Origin: Saprospiraceae bacterium
GTDB lineage: Bacteria > Bacteroidota > Bacteroidia > Chitinophagales > Saprospiraceae
Direction of reading: 5' to 3'
DNA length: 64,000 bases
NCBI GenBank assembly: GCA_016720635.1
Contig: JADKKF010000002.1
Coordinates: 345,001 to 409,000 of the forward strand
Shown: in pieces, positions 27,925-36,084 of the stretch
Numbering within the stretch: position 1 is the stretch's first letter
Layout: every line of letters starts with the position of its first letter
Notes under the pieces: generated by a model
Database searches by the model: none
Seen by the model: the letters and a program-made list of their open reading frames with translations, nothing else
Told to the model about the DNA's origin: nothing
Position numbers and translations under genes: made by a program

Positions 27925-29118
27925 TTAATCCACCAGCGCCAAAGCGTCATTTAGATCGCCGATGAGGTCGTCTTGCGACTCGATGCCGATGCTCAAGCGA
28001 ATTAGAGAATCCGTCAAACCAACTTTCATCCTTTCCTCTTTGGGGATGGATGCGTGGGTCATGCTGGCAGGGTGACCGATAAGGGACTCAACGCCGCCGA
28101 GGGATTCCGCCAAGCTAAATAGTTTGGTTCCGCTCAGTAATTTTTCCGCATTTTCATAAGAATCGTTTTTTAGATCGAAGGACACCATCGCACCGAAGAG
28201 TTTCATCTGCTTGGCAGCGACATCGTGATTGGGATGGTCCTTGAATCCTGGCCAAAATACTTTGGACACTTTGGGGTGTTTTTTGAGGAATTTGGCTATT
28301 TTTTTGGCATTTTTACATGCTCTATGAACTCTAACGTGGAGCGTCTTGATCCCTCTCAATACGAGAAAACAATCCTGTGGGCCTGGAACTGCACCGGTGG
28401 CGTTTTGAATAAAATGCAGTTGATCGGCTAGTTCCTTGGTTGAGGCTATGACGCAACCAGCTATCACATCTGAGTGTCCACCGAGGTATTTTGTAGCGCT
28501 ATGCACGACCAAGTCAGCACCAAGTTTTAGAGGCTGCTGAAGATAAGGAGATGCGAAAGTATTGTCCACGCAGGTCATGATGCCGTGTTTTTCGGATATT
28601 TTAACGATCTGTTGGATATCGACGACGGAGAGCATCGGATTGGTTGGGGTTTCGATCCAAACCAGTTTTGTATTGGGGTTGATGTGTTTTTCGAGATTTT
28701 TGGCTTCCGAAAGGTCGATGAAATGGAACTTGATGCCGAACCTTTCATAAACCTTGGTCATAAGGCGGTAAGTACCGCCGTAGAGGTCATTGGTAGCGAT
28801 GACTTCATCACCAGGGTGGAGCAATTTCATCACCGCATCCGTAGCTGCCAGACCACTGCCAAAGCATACCGCATCTACGCCTCCTTCTAATGCGGCCAGA
28901 TTTTGTTCTAGGACCTTTCTGGTGGGATTTTGAGTTCGGGCGTATTCAAAACCCTTGTGCGTGCCAGGGCTGTCCTGCACATAGGTGGAAGTCTGAAATA
29001 TAGGTGTCATGATGGCTCCAGTACTTGGATCTGGCTCGATGCCTGCATGTATCACTTGCGTATTAAAATGATATTCTTTCTGAGCGACTTTTTTTTCTTT
29101 TATAGCTTTCTTTGCCAT
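27925..29118 (-). CDS. cystathionine gamma-synthase/lyase-type PLP enzyme
   Basis: The protein has 397 residues of the Cys/Met-metabolism PLP family. Motifs: TPIFQTSTYVQDSPGTHKGF and YARTQNPTR near the N-terminus, ATNDLYGGTYRL, WIETPTNPML, DNTFASPYLQ and HSATKYLGGHSDVIAG with the PLP lysine. Near the C-terminus ESLGGVESLIGHPASMTH is typical. Gamma-synthase, gamma-lyase and beta-lyase activities cannot be separated reliably from sequence here. A basic stretch (MAKKAIKEKKVAQKEYHF) precedes the fold. A TACCTTTG -7 box lies 17 nt upstream. Confidence 0.93.
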   Translation of the reverse strand: MAKKAIKEKKVAQKEYHFNTQVIHAGIEPDPSTGAIMTPIFQTSTYVQDSPGTHKGFEYARTQNPTRKVLEQNLAALEGGVDAVCFGSGLAATDAVMKLLHPGDEVIATNDLYGGTYRLMTKVYERFGIKFHFIDLSEAKNLEKHINPNTKLVWIETPTNPMLSVVDIQQIVKISEKHGIMTCVDNTFASPYLQQPLKLGADLVVHSATKYLGGHSDVIAGCVIASTKELADQLHFIQNATGAVPGPQDCFLVLRGIKTLHVRVHRACKNAKKIAKFLKKHPKVSKVFWPGFKDHPNHDVAAKQMKLFGAMVSFDLKNDSYENAEKLLSGTKLFSLAESLGGVESLIGHPASMTHASIPKEERMKVGLTDSLIRLSIGIESQDDLIGDLNDALALVD

Positions 29119-29135
29119 TGGATCTATTTTTTATA

Positions 29136-29143
29136 CAAAGGTA
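29136..29143 (-). promoter_or_regulatory. candidate -7 box for the Cys/Met PLP enzyme gene
   Basis: Minus-strand TACCTTTG fits TAnnTTTG and is the same octamer as the lepA and ruvA boxes. It is 17 nt before the ATG. No clear TTTG was found at -33. Confidence 0.5.
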
Positions 29144-29213
29144 AGACTAATGTTTTAGTTTATGAACTAAAGCGAGGAGAGGTTTCATTTGAAAAGTGGG
29201 AATCGTTGGGAAA

Positions 29214-29663
29214 CTAATTCGCCAGTTTAAAATAGGTGGGAAATGAGAACCACGATCTAACGGGTTCACCGTTTATCATCCCAGGTTTGAATTTATTACT
29301 CAAGTTAAGAGATTTTATTGCAGCTTCGGTGAAGCATTTATGAGACGTTTCTAACACGACGATCTCTCCAATGGAACCATCCTTTTCTATGACGAATTTT
29401 AATTTTACGCCGCCTTGGATAGAATTTTCACGCGCAAGAGTGGGGTATTCAACGGTTTTTTGAATATGCCGCAAAAAATTTAGTGTAGTGTTGGAGCCTT
29501 CTCCGTATTGGGGCTTAATGTCCAAATCTTCCATTTCATAAATGGAATCAGTTTCAGTGATTATTGTGTCCAAAGACGTGTGCTTAAATGCAATATTGGA
29601 TGCACCTAAATGTTGTACCAAAAAGCAACTTGTGAGCAATAGGAAAAATGTTATTTTGAACAT
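29214..29663 (-). CDS. secreted TonB_C-domain protein
   Basis: The protein has 149 residues with an N-terminal signal peptide (FKITFFLLLTSCFLVQHLG). The TonB C-terminal fold occupies about residues 60-149: VEYPTLARENSIQGGVKLKF, VIEKDGSIGEIVVLET and EPVRSWFSFPTYF. There is no transmembrane anchor and no proline-rich spacer as in a classical TonB. It may be a periplasmic member with an accessory role. Two related proteins lie 3 kb further on the same strand (32099-33011). Confidence 0.85.
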   Translation of the reverse strand: MFKITFFLLLTSCFLVQHLGASNIAFKHTSLDTIITETDSIYEMEDLDIKPQYGEGSNTTLNFLRHIQKTVEYPTLARENSIQGGVKLKFVIEKDGSIGEIVVLETSHKCFTEAAIKSLNLSNKFKPGMINGEPVRSWFSFPTYFKLAN

Positions 29664-29751
29664 AAAGTTGATATTTTAATGAAAAAAGATTTGAGAGCGA
29701 CTAAAGTTAATACTTTTTTTGGGAGAAAGGTATAGTTCTAGTAAAGGGCTT

Positions 29752-30087
29752 TTATTTTACTAGCTGATTTTTCAAAGCCACTTGAACTAATTGGTTTAAA
29801 CTTATGCCGTCTTTGGTGGCTTTAATATATGCGAGTTCATGCAGCTTTGGATCAATTCTAACATTGAATGACCCTTTGAAAGTTTTACTAAAATTCTTCC
29901 CAGTTTGTTCGCACAGTTCTTTATAATCTTTAACCGCTTCAATGAATGACCTCTTTAATTCTTTAACAGAAGAACCTTCAAAAGTTACTAAATCATTTAC
30001 CCCTTCAAGTTTTCCAAAAAAAGTTTCATCAGAAGAAGAAAAGTGTACAGATCCAATAATACCTTCAAAATCTAACCTATCGATCAT
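29752..30087 (-). CDS. HicB-family antitoxin, apparently without HicA
   Basis: The protein has 111 residues. It combines a HicB-type beta-rich N-terminus (EGIIGSVHFSSSDETFFGKL, ITxEG-like VTFEGSSVKELKRSF) with a ribbon-helix-helix C-terminus (SFNVRIDPKLHELAYIKA, GISLNQLVQVAL). HicB normally neutralises HicA, whose gene lies just upstream. Here only a short start-less frame (KLVKAYFEQNNLI) overlaps the start, so the toxin seems lost. It stands in an accessory stretch with other toxin-antitoxin genes. Confidence 0.85.
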   Translation of the reverse strand: MIDRLDFEGIIGSVHFSSSDETFFGKLEGVNDLVTFEGSSVKELKRSFIEAVKDYKELCEQTGKNFSKTFKGSFNVRIDPKLHELAYIKATKDGISLNQLVQVALKNQLVK

Positions 30088-30164
30088 ATTAAATTATTTT
30101 GTTCAAAATATGCCTTTACAAGTTTAATTTGGTACGAAATTTGGGGGAGCCGACGGTAAGGTCC

Positions 30165-30276
30165 GCAGCTATGCCAAGTGCGGGATTGCGCGATTAAGTC
30201 CGTATCACACGCAATAAAACTTGTATGCGGGAACTTAACTTTCAAAACCTCTAAAACCCGCATTTGGTATAGGTGC
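30165..30276. repeat. long imperfect inverted repeat, attC-like
   Basis: The arms 30165-30184 and 30257-30276 pair at 17 of 20 positions, the three mismatches including possible G-T pairs, around a 72-nt spacer. They lie between hicB and higA. GTTAGTGCC (30278-30286) abuts the right arm. An integron-type attC site has this geometry, but the outer core site on the hicB side is not canonical. See the cassette finding. Confidence 0.6.
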
Positions 30277-30293
30277 TGTTAGTGCCTGTGCTT

Positions 30294-30650
30294 TTAATAT
30301 TCTTGTATTAATACATCAGTTGGGATATGCATCTGCTTATTAATCCTACGAATCATTGGTAGTGAAAGCTTTCTCTTTTTATTAAGTATTTCAGTCACTC
30401 GGCTCCTAAATCCAATAACATTTGCTAAATCTTTAGCCTTGTAATCCATTTGTTCCATTCTAAATTTTATAGCTTCAACTGGGTCAGGCAAATCAATCGG
30501 ATAGTTAATCTTTTCGTAATTATCAATCAATAAAGATAATAGCTCTAATTCATCCCCTTTTTTAGTCCCAAGTTCTGAATCAAAAATCAATTCTAATCTT
30601 TTAAGAGCATTTTTATACTCCTCCTCGGTCTTTATAACTTTATGTTCCAT
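30294..30650 (-). CDS. HigA-type antitoxin
   Basis: The protein has 118 residues. The first 60 residues are an acidic helical region (EEYKNALKRLELIFDSELGT), the last 60 an Xre HTH (MDYKAKDLANVIGFRSRVTE, KRKLSLPMIRRIN). It fits the HigA antitoxins that partner the 100-residue HigB toxins. It follows higB by 3 nt on the same strand, toxin first as usual for this pair. Confidence 0.92.
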   Translation of the reverse strand: MEHKVIKTEEEYKNALKRLELIFDSELGTKKGDELELLSLLIDNYEKINYPIDLPDPVEAIKFRMEQMDYKAKDLANVIGFRSRVTEILNKKRKLSLPMIRRINKQMHIPTDVLIQEY

Positions 30651-30653
30651 AAT

Positions 30654-30947
30654 CTAAATAGTTTCAGCGTTTATCTTATCGTAATCACTATGAGTGCCTA
30701 TAAATCTAATCCAAACGAGTCCGACCTTATAGTTTATTTTAACAATCAATCTGTAAGTATTACCTTTTATGTTAAAGACAACTCTGTTATCAGGTAAGAT
30801 GCTCGCTGAAGGATAATCAAATTTTATTGAATTTGGTGAAATCCAAGTCGATTTCTCAGCTTCATTAAACCATGCCTTTAATTGTTCCTCTGAATCCTTA
30901 TGTTTAATCCAGAATACACGTAATGTACTTTTGGCAATTACTCTCAC
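30654..30947 (-). CDS. higB: HigB-type mRNA interferase toxin
   Basis: The protein has 97 residues from the GTG at 30947. The start (RVIAKSTLRVFWIKHKDSE) and body (WFNEAEKSTWISPNSIK, NRVVFNIKGNTYRLIVKI, IRFIGTHSDYDKIN) match PF09907-type HigB. It degrades mRNA in association with the ribosome. The open frame extends to another GTG at 30971, but a TATATTTG promoter octamer lies in that extension, so the 30947 start is favoured. It forms a pair with the next gene. Confidence 0.92.
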   Translation of the reverse strand: MRVIAKSTLRVFWIKHKDSEEQLKAWFNEAEKSTWISPNSIKFDYPSASILPDNRVVFNIKGNTYRLIVKINYKVGLVWIRFIGTHSDYDKINAETI

Positions 30948-30957
30948 AGTTTTTGAT

Positions 30958-30966
30958 TGCAAATAT
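30958..30966 (-). promoter_or_regulatory. candidate -7 box of higBA
   Basis: The minus strand reads TATATTTG, a perfect TAnnTTTG, about 11 nt before the GTG start of higB. It lies inside the longer open frame, which decides against the upstream start. A TTTACCA half-site follows at about 30985 upstream, resembling the operator half-sites of the 19.5 kb region. Confidence 0.5.
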
Positions 30967-31017
30967 AGCACAAATATTTCCCAATATGGTAAATTTGGTT
31001 ACGATTTTTTTGGTATT

Positions 31018-31162
31018 GCTACTAACATATCATTTACAAACTCGACTGAAAAACTAACCCTCGCCTAATGGGCTGTAATGAGGTCTGTTTTTGAGGTTTT
31101 TCGGATTTTAATGGATTATGGTGAAGTTGTGCAACAGTTACCCCTGTTACCAGTAGTTTTTC
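31018..31162. repeat. cassette-boundary repeats between higBA and vanW
   Basis: GCTACTAAC (31018-31026) begins a segment that resembles the one upstream of vanW: 31023-31045 and 31993-32015 share 18 of 23 bases (TAACATATCATT...CGA). At the other edge, GTTACCAGTA (31146-31155) pairs with TACTGGTAAC at 31987-31996. These are boundary signals of the vanW unit. Confidence 0.6.
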
Positions 31163-31981
31163 TCATTTGTCAAGCAGTGGATAATACATCATTATTGCAT
31201 TGTTTTCTGTCACAAGTTCTTCTGATGTAGTGTTGTCATCAAGTGTAGTGATTTTTTTCCAAATTCTATTGTGTCTTGTGTAACCGCCCCACCATTGTTG
31301 CTTAAACATATGGTCTGTTTCGTAAATTTCGTATTTTGTTTTTAGGTCGATGTTGCAAGTAATTTCTCCATTCAAATTTTCGTTGTCAAGCCACAAACTA
31401 ATTTGAAAATATTTGTCGGTATTATTTTCTAATTGAAGGTCGATATAATTATATGCAAGGGTCGCACCACAAGCAAAAGGAATTGTTCTATTAATGTCGG
31501 GAAACACGTCATAGCTGTGTCGCCATCGTTCTTTAATTGTCAAAGGTGTATGTAAAGCCATCCAATAAAGTAAGTTTCCCAATTGGCAAAGTCCACCACC
31601 TGTGTCTTTTGAGATTTTACCATTGTACAATGTCATACCGTCAAGATAGCCTTTTGATTTTGTTGGTCTGCCAACAAGTCGCCATATTGAAAATGTTTCT
31701 CCTGGTTTAATTACAACTTTGTCCAAATGTCTTATTGCGATTTTCAGGTTTGTTACTTTGTTATGTTGTAAATACATTTCAACATCTCTTAGTGGTCGGA
31801 GCAAAAATGATTTATGCTTAATTAAAGAGTTGTCGTATTTAATGTTAGAGTTAACTTTTGCAAAATTGTTGCTGCCAAATAGCCAGTTAATTTGTCGTTT
31901 TACAATAAAGAATTCTTTGCCTAAAAACTTTCTTAGGTTACTTCTTTGTTGTGGTTTGTCTACTTGCTGTTGGTGCGTCAT
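31163..31981 (-). CDS. VanW family protein
   Basis: The protein has 272 residues. The family core is clear: VVIKPGETFSIWRLVGRPTK, GYLDGMTLYNGKISKDTGGG and LCQLGNLLYWMALHTPLTI, then RWRHSYDVFPDINRTIPFAC. No signal peptide is seen, so it may be cytosolic or anchored by other means. VanW occurs in some glycopeptide-resistance clusters but its activity is not known, and no van genes are nearby. The gene is flanked by 15-bp inverted repeats with 14 matches (31146-31160 and 31982-31996). Confidence 0.9.
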   Translation of the reverse strand: MTHQQQVDKPQQRSNLRKFLGKEFFIVKRQINWLFGSNNFAKVNSNIKYDNSLIKHKSFLLRPLRDVEMYLQHNKVTNLKIAIRHLDKVVIKPGETFSIWRLVGRPTKSKGYLDGMTLYNGKISKDTGGGLCQLGNLLYWMALHTPLTIKERWRHSYDVFPDINRTIPFACGATLAYNYIDLQLENNTDKYFQISLWLDNENLNGEITCNIDLKTKYEIYETDHMFKQQWWGGYTRHNRIWKKITTLDDNTTSEELVTENNAIMMYYPLLDK

Positions 31982-31996
31982 AAAATTACTGGTAAC
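31982..31996. repeat. 15-bp inverted repeat flanking vanW
   Basis: AAAATTACTGGTAAC here is the complement, with one mismatch, of GTTACCAGTAGTTTT at 31146-31160. The 10 outer bases are perfect. This is the start boundary of the vanW unit. Confidence 0.75.
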
Positions 31997-32098
31997 ATAT
32001 CATTGCCAAAATCGAATCATTGTCTTTCAGCCTTGCAGATCGGCTTATAGCTGCCTTTCAGCCCCCTTACGCATCTATGGAAGTGAGTGAATTTTAGG

Positions 32099-32536
32099 TT
32101 AATTATCAATCTTTTTGAGTTTAAATACAATTGGAACAGAAAGCCACACTCTTATTGGTTGGCCTTTTTGCCTGCCAGGTTTCCACAGGGGCATGCCCTT
32201 CATAAGTATAATTGCCTCCTCAGCCATCCCATACCCTGGATCTTCTAATACAAGGACTTGGCCTATACTGCCATCATTTTCAACTACGAATTTGACGGGT
32301 ACGGTTCCTTCGATTTTTTTGTCAAAAGCCTCTTGCGGATATTTTAAATTTTCCTTAATGTATTTCATAACATTTTTGTAAGTGTTACCTCCTTCGCCAA
32401 ATTCAGGCATTTGTTCTACGAGAGGAAAGTTTTTATCGTCTTTTTTATCCTTAACTTGCCCCAATGATATCGTAGGTAAAAATATTAGACAACTCCAAAA
32501 TAGGAAAGAGAATTTTGTATTTGTAATATATTTCAT
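32099..32536 (-). CDS. secreted TonB_C-domain protein, paralogue 2
   Basis: The protein has 145 residues: signal peptide 1-26 (FSFLFWSCLIFLPTISLGQ) and TonB_C fold 50-140 (ENLKYPQEAFDKKIEGTVPV, VVENDGSIGQVLVLEDPGYG and KPGRQKGQPIRVWLSVPIVF). It is a close relative of the next gene; both contain EQMPEFGE. It lacks the membrane anchor of a true TonB and is probably a soluble periplasmic protein. A recent tandem duplication with 32565-33011 is likely. Confidence 0.86.
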   Translation of the reverse strand: MKYITNTKFSFLFWSCLIFLPTISLGQVKDKKDDKNFPLVEQMPEFGEGGNTYKNVMKYIKENLKYPQEAFDKKIEGTVPVKFVVENDGSIGQVLVLEDPGYGMAEEAIILMKGMPLWKPGRQKGQPIRVWLSVPIVFKLKKIDN

Positions 32537-32564
32537 TTTTATAAAATAAATTACGTTGGTGTCA

Positions 32565-33011
32565 TTATTGCTTCAATTGAAATCTAATGGGAACAGTAAA
32601 CCAAACCCTTACAAGGTTGCCTTGTTGTTTGCCAGGCTTCCACTTTGGCATTTTTTTGATAACCAATATTGCCTCATCCACCAAGCCATAACCCGGGTCA
32701 TTTAATGCAAATACTTCACCAATACTGCCATCTTTTTCAACTACGAATTTGACAGGTACAGTTCCTTCAATTTTATTGTCGAATGCTTCTCGTGGGTAAT
32801 ACAAGTTTTTTTGTATAAATTTCAGCACATTATCAGTAGTGTTTCCATCCTCGCCAAATTCGGGCATTTGTTCTACGCGTAAAAAGACTTTACCCTCATC
32901 GATGATGGTATTATTCGCGCCTGGATGGGAGTACGATAGTACGTTAGAAGCAACAGATTGTCCTATGAATAAGAATAGGATAAAATAAACGGAAGCCAAT
33001 AGTTTTGTCAT
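32565..33011 (-). CDS. secreted TonB_C-domain protein, paralogue 3
   Basis: The protein has 148 residues, with a signal peptide (LLASVYFILFLFIGQSVA) and the same TonB_C features as its neighbour: RVEQMPEFGEDGNTTDNV, FDNKIEGTVPVKFVVEKDG, and WKPGKQQGNLVRVWFTVPI. The two genes are 28 nt apart. A partner inner-membrane ExbB/ExbD pair is not in the window. Confidence 0.86.
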   Translation of the reverse strand: MTKLLASVYFILFLFIGQSVASNVLSYSHPGANNTIIDEGKVFLRVEQMPEFGEDGNTTDNVLKFIQKNLYYPREAFDNKIEGTVPVKFVVEKDGSIGEVFALNDPGYGLVDEAILVIKKMPKWKPGKQQGNLVRVWFTVPIRFQLKQ

Positions 33012-33093
33012 ATTTGTAGATTAAAAGATTAAAGAAATTTGATTATTACATTAAAGATAGGATATCTTTTTAAAAAATGAAATTTTTTTTTCT

Positions 33094-36060
33094 TCAATGT
33101 GATATTATTGCATCGTATATGGCGCTTTGGATGCGGTCTCGATAGTCTTTGTTGTTCATTAGGTTGTTTTCCATAGAGGGATAGGTTCGATTCGATAAAA
33201 ATACATAAACCAGTTGGTATTTGGGATCGATCCAAATACAGGTTCCCGTAAAGCCCGTATGGCCGAAGGTTTCAGCCGAGGCATTTCTGGACATATTAAA
33301 TTTTTTGGAGCCATCCTGTTGTGACATGTCGAATCCAATCGCCCGTCGGGTATCGTCGGGGTGCCTATGGGTGAATAAGGCTACGGTTTCAGGCTTGAGC
33401 AATTGTATCCCACCGTAGTTGCCGTTTTGGAGCAACATCTGGCCGATTACAGCTACTTCGTAGGCATTGGAGAATAGACCTGCGTGACCACTGACTCCAC
33501 CTATGATGGCTGCACCCATGTCGTGGACGGTGCCTTGAATTTTTTGAAATCTGAAATAATCATCTTGTTCAGAAGGTACTATTTCATTTTTATCATAAAT
33601 GGTTAAAGGTCTGTACAAAGTCGATATTAAACCCAGTTTATCATAAAATTCGGTTTTGACGAATTTGTCCAAGGTCACACCTCTCAATCTCTCCACCAAT
33701 TCAGCCAACAGGTAAAATCCCAAATCGCTGTATCGATATCTTTTACTAGGATTGACCTCGGAGTTTATAATCTGTCTCATCACCTCACGCTTATACTCGG
33801 AGTTGATGAACAAAGACTCAGTAACCTCTATGTTGAAGCTATCGCTTTTTACTTTTCGATAAAGGCTATCGCTGTATTTTTTTATTCCAAGATTATTCTG
33901 CAAGGTATTTTTATAAAAAGGAATCCATGCTTGAAGCCCTGCTATATGTGCCATGATATCTTTGATGGTCATGAATTCTTTGTTGGTACCCTTAAGTTCG
34001 GTTAGGTAATCGCTTAGAGGTTTATCTATCGAAATGGACCCATCTTCTTGCAATTTCATCATGGCCAAAGTCGTACTAAGAATCTTAGTCATCGAGGCTA
34101 TATCGTAAATAGACTTTTTGGTTACAGGCTTGATATTATCGTAAGTATAATACCCGAATGTTTTATCATAGATGATGTCGCCATCTTTGGCAATAAGGAT
34201 TTGACAACCTGGTGCAGCGTGATTTTGTATGATATCTTTGGCCAATTCATCTACTTTTTTCAATAAATGGGCATCCATGGACTTATTCAAAGGATGGTCG
34301 TAACCAAGTCTATTTTGTGGGATGAGATGAATACCGCTGTACAGTTCAAATCCATTGACTGAAACTGGAAGTCGGCCTGAAATAGGCTTTAATCCTAAAA
34401 TTGCCTGTCCTATAGCTTTGTGTGCATTTGGATCGTCTTCGTAAGCGAGAAGAATGGTTTGAATGTTCTGAAAGAATTTCAAGGAGTATGGATTTCCAAA
34501 AATGGTCAAGATGACCTGCTTGGTGGCTTGAATTTGGTTTATATATTGCAAGGCACTATTCGATATACCAAAGTCCTTGGAAGCGCTTCTAGACATACCG
34601 TGGAGCTCTATGATAACGATGTCAGCCTTTTCGATTCGGTCCTTGATTCTTGTTTTTTCCAATTCAAAACATTCTTTTGAGATTTGAATTTTGTCAACTG
34701 GAAAGTGCAACTCTAGCATGGAGGAAATTTCAGTTGGGTCATTGGCTCCAATACCCAGTACGGCGACTTTTGTATTCTTTTTTCCAATCAAGGGGATTAA
34801 AACTTGATTGTCTTTTACGAGGGTGACAGCTTTTTGATAAAGTTTTTCTTTAAATGCTTGTGCTTTATGATCTCTAAGGTCTTTGTCTAAATTAGTATTA
34901 TCCAACAGCGAAGGTGGATTGTTTAGACCCATTTTATATTTAGCCTTTAAAACCCTTTTGACGCTTGTATTTAATTGTTCCAGGTTCAATTCACCCATCG
35001 AAATGGCTTTTTTGATGGTCTCGAAGGCTTTTTTGATATCTGTGGGTAATAATACAATGTCATTTCCTGCCTGTAAGGCCTTTAACTCTGCTATGCCTGG
35101 AGGATTATATTTTAAAACTCCTTTCATCTCCATGGCATCCGTAAAAATTATGCCATCAAAACCCAGTTCATTCCGCAATAAATCGGTAATAACGGGTCTT
35201 GAAAGACTTATCGGCATATTGGGACTTGCATCCAAAGACGGTACATTCAAATGCCCGCTCATACAACTTTGAAGACCATTTTGGATTAGTAATTTGAATG
35301 GAAAAAGCTCGATATCATTTAGGCGATTTAAGCTGTGATTGATCGTCGGTAAATCTAGGTGGGAGTCCACATCTGTATCTCCATGTCCTGGAAAGTGCTT
35401 TGCACAAGCCATGATACCATTTTCTTGAAGTCCACTCATATACATGAAAGACTTTGTAGCTACATTGTATTTGTCTTCGCCAAATGATCGATCATTGATC
35501 ACAGGGTTGTTGGGATTGTTATTTATATCGACATCTGGTGCGAAATTAATATGTACCCCGAGTCTTTTGAGGTGTCTAGCAACCGTCGAACCGTATTCAT
35601 ACATGAGGGTGTTATCCTGAATTGCTCCAAGTGTCAGCTGTTTTGGCAACTGGAGTACATCGGTTTTTAATCTCATACCTGGACCCCATTCGGCATCCAT
35701 GGCGATCATAAGCGGTAAACTTGGATTAATAGCTTGGTATCGATTTGTTAGTTCGATTTGTTTTTGCGGAGTTCCTTGGAAAAAGCACAATCCCCCGACT
35801 TGATAATTTTTGATTTGGCGAATGACTTCGTTCACATGGTCCTCACCGAGGTCAGAATGGGCTCTTATCATAAAAAGCTGCCCAATTTTCTGATCTAAAG
35901 TTAATCTTTGAAAAATGCTGTCAACCCAAGGTTCCCCCTCAAATTTTGCAGTTGGCCTCAATAATGCAGTTGATCGAATAGACGCATCTGGATAGGTAGA
36001 ACAGATGATCATCAATCCAATGAAATATGTTAAAATTTTATATTGTAGTTTGAGACCCAT
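33094..36060 (-). CDS. GH3 beta-N-acetylhexosaminidase fused to a serine beta-lactamase-type domain
   Basis: The protein has 988 residues with an N-terminal signal peptide. Residues about 45-380 are a GH3 domain of NagZ type: AKHFPGHGDTDVDSHLDLP with the catalytic-dyad histidine, and GFDGIIFTDAMEMKGV with the aspartate nucleophile. A GH3 C-terminal sandwich follows to about 580. The rest is a beta-lactamase/transpeptidase-like domain: YDIASMTKILST (SxxK) and YRYSDLGFYLLAE (YxN-type position). Such fusions act in cell-wall recycling in Bacteroidota. The two domains may work on muropeptides in the periplasm. It follows the TPR gene by 24 nt. Confidence 0.93.
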   Translation of the reverse strand: MGLKLQYKILTYFIGLMIICSTYPDASIRSTALLRPTAKFEGEPWVDSIFQRLTLDQKIGQLFMIRAHSDLGEDHVNEVIRQIKNYQVGGLCFFQGTPQKQIELTNRYQAINPSLPLMIAMDAEWGPGMRLKTDVLQLPKQLTLGAIQDNTLMYEYGSTVARHLKRLGVHINFAPDVDINNNPNNPVINDRSFGEDKYNVATKSFMYMSGLQENGIMACAKHFPGHGDTDVDSHLDLPTINHSLNRLNDIELFPFKLLIQNGLQSCMSGHLNVPSLDASPNMPISLSRPVITDLLRNELGFDGIIFTDAMEMKGVLKYNPPGIAELKALQAGNDIVLLPTDIKKAFETIKKAISMGELNLEQLNTSVKRVLKAKYKMGLNNPPSLLDNTNLDKDLRDHKAQAFKEKLYQKAVTLVKDNQVLIPLIGKKNTKVAVLGIGANDPTEISSMLELHFPVDKIQISKECFELEKTRIKDRIEKADIVIIELHGMSRSASKDFGISNSALQYINQIQATKQVILTIFGNPYSLKFFQNIQTILLAYEDDPNAHKAIGQAILGLKPISGRLPVSVNGFELYSGIHLIPQNRLGYDHPLNKSMDAHLLKKVDELAKDIIQNHAAPGCQILIAKDGDIIYDKTFGYYTYDNIKPVTKKSIYDIASMTKILSTTLAMMKLQEDGSISIDKPLSDYLTELKGTNKEFMTIKDIMAHIAGLQAWIPFYKNTLQNNLGIKKYSDSLYRKVKSDSFNIEVTESLFINSEYKREVMRQIINSEVNPSKRYRYSDLGFYLLAELVERLRGVTLDKFVKTEFYDKLGLISTLYRPLTIYDKNEIVPSEQDDYFRFQKIQGTVHDMGAAIIGGVSGHAGLFSNAYEVAVIGQMLLQNGNYGGIQLLKPETVALFTHRHPDDTRRAIGFDMSQQDGSKKFNMSRNASAETFGHTGFTGTCIWIDPKYQLVYVFLSNRTYPSMENNLMNNKDYRDRIQSAIYDAIISH

Positions 36061-36084
36061 AGTTTTTTTTCAAATTACTAAAAA

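Noticed and set aside
30088..30130. Tail of a HicA toxin overlapping hicB
   Set aside because: Only 13-17 residues of open frame without a start are present; nothing recognisable as HicA.
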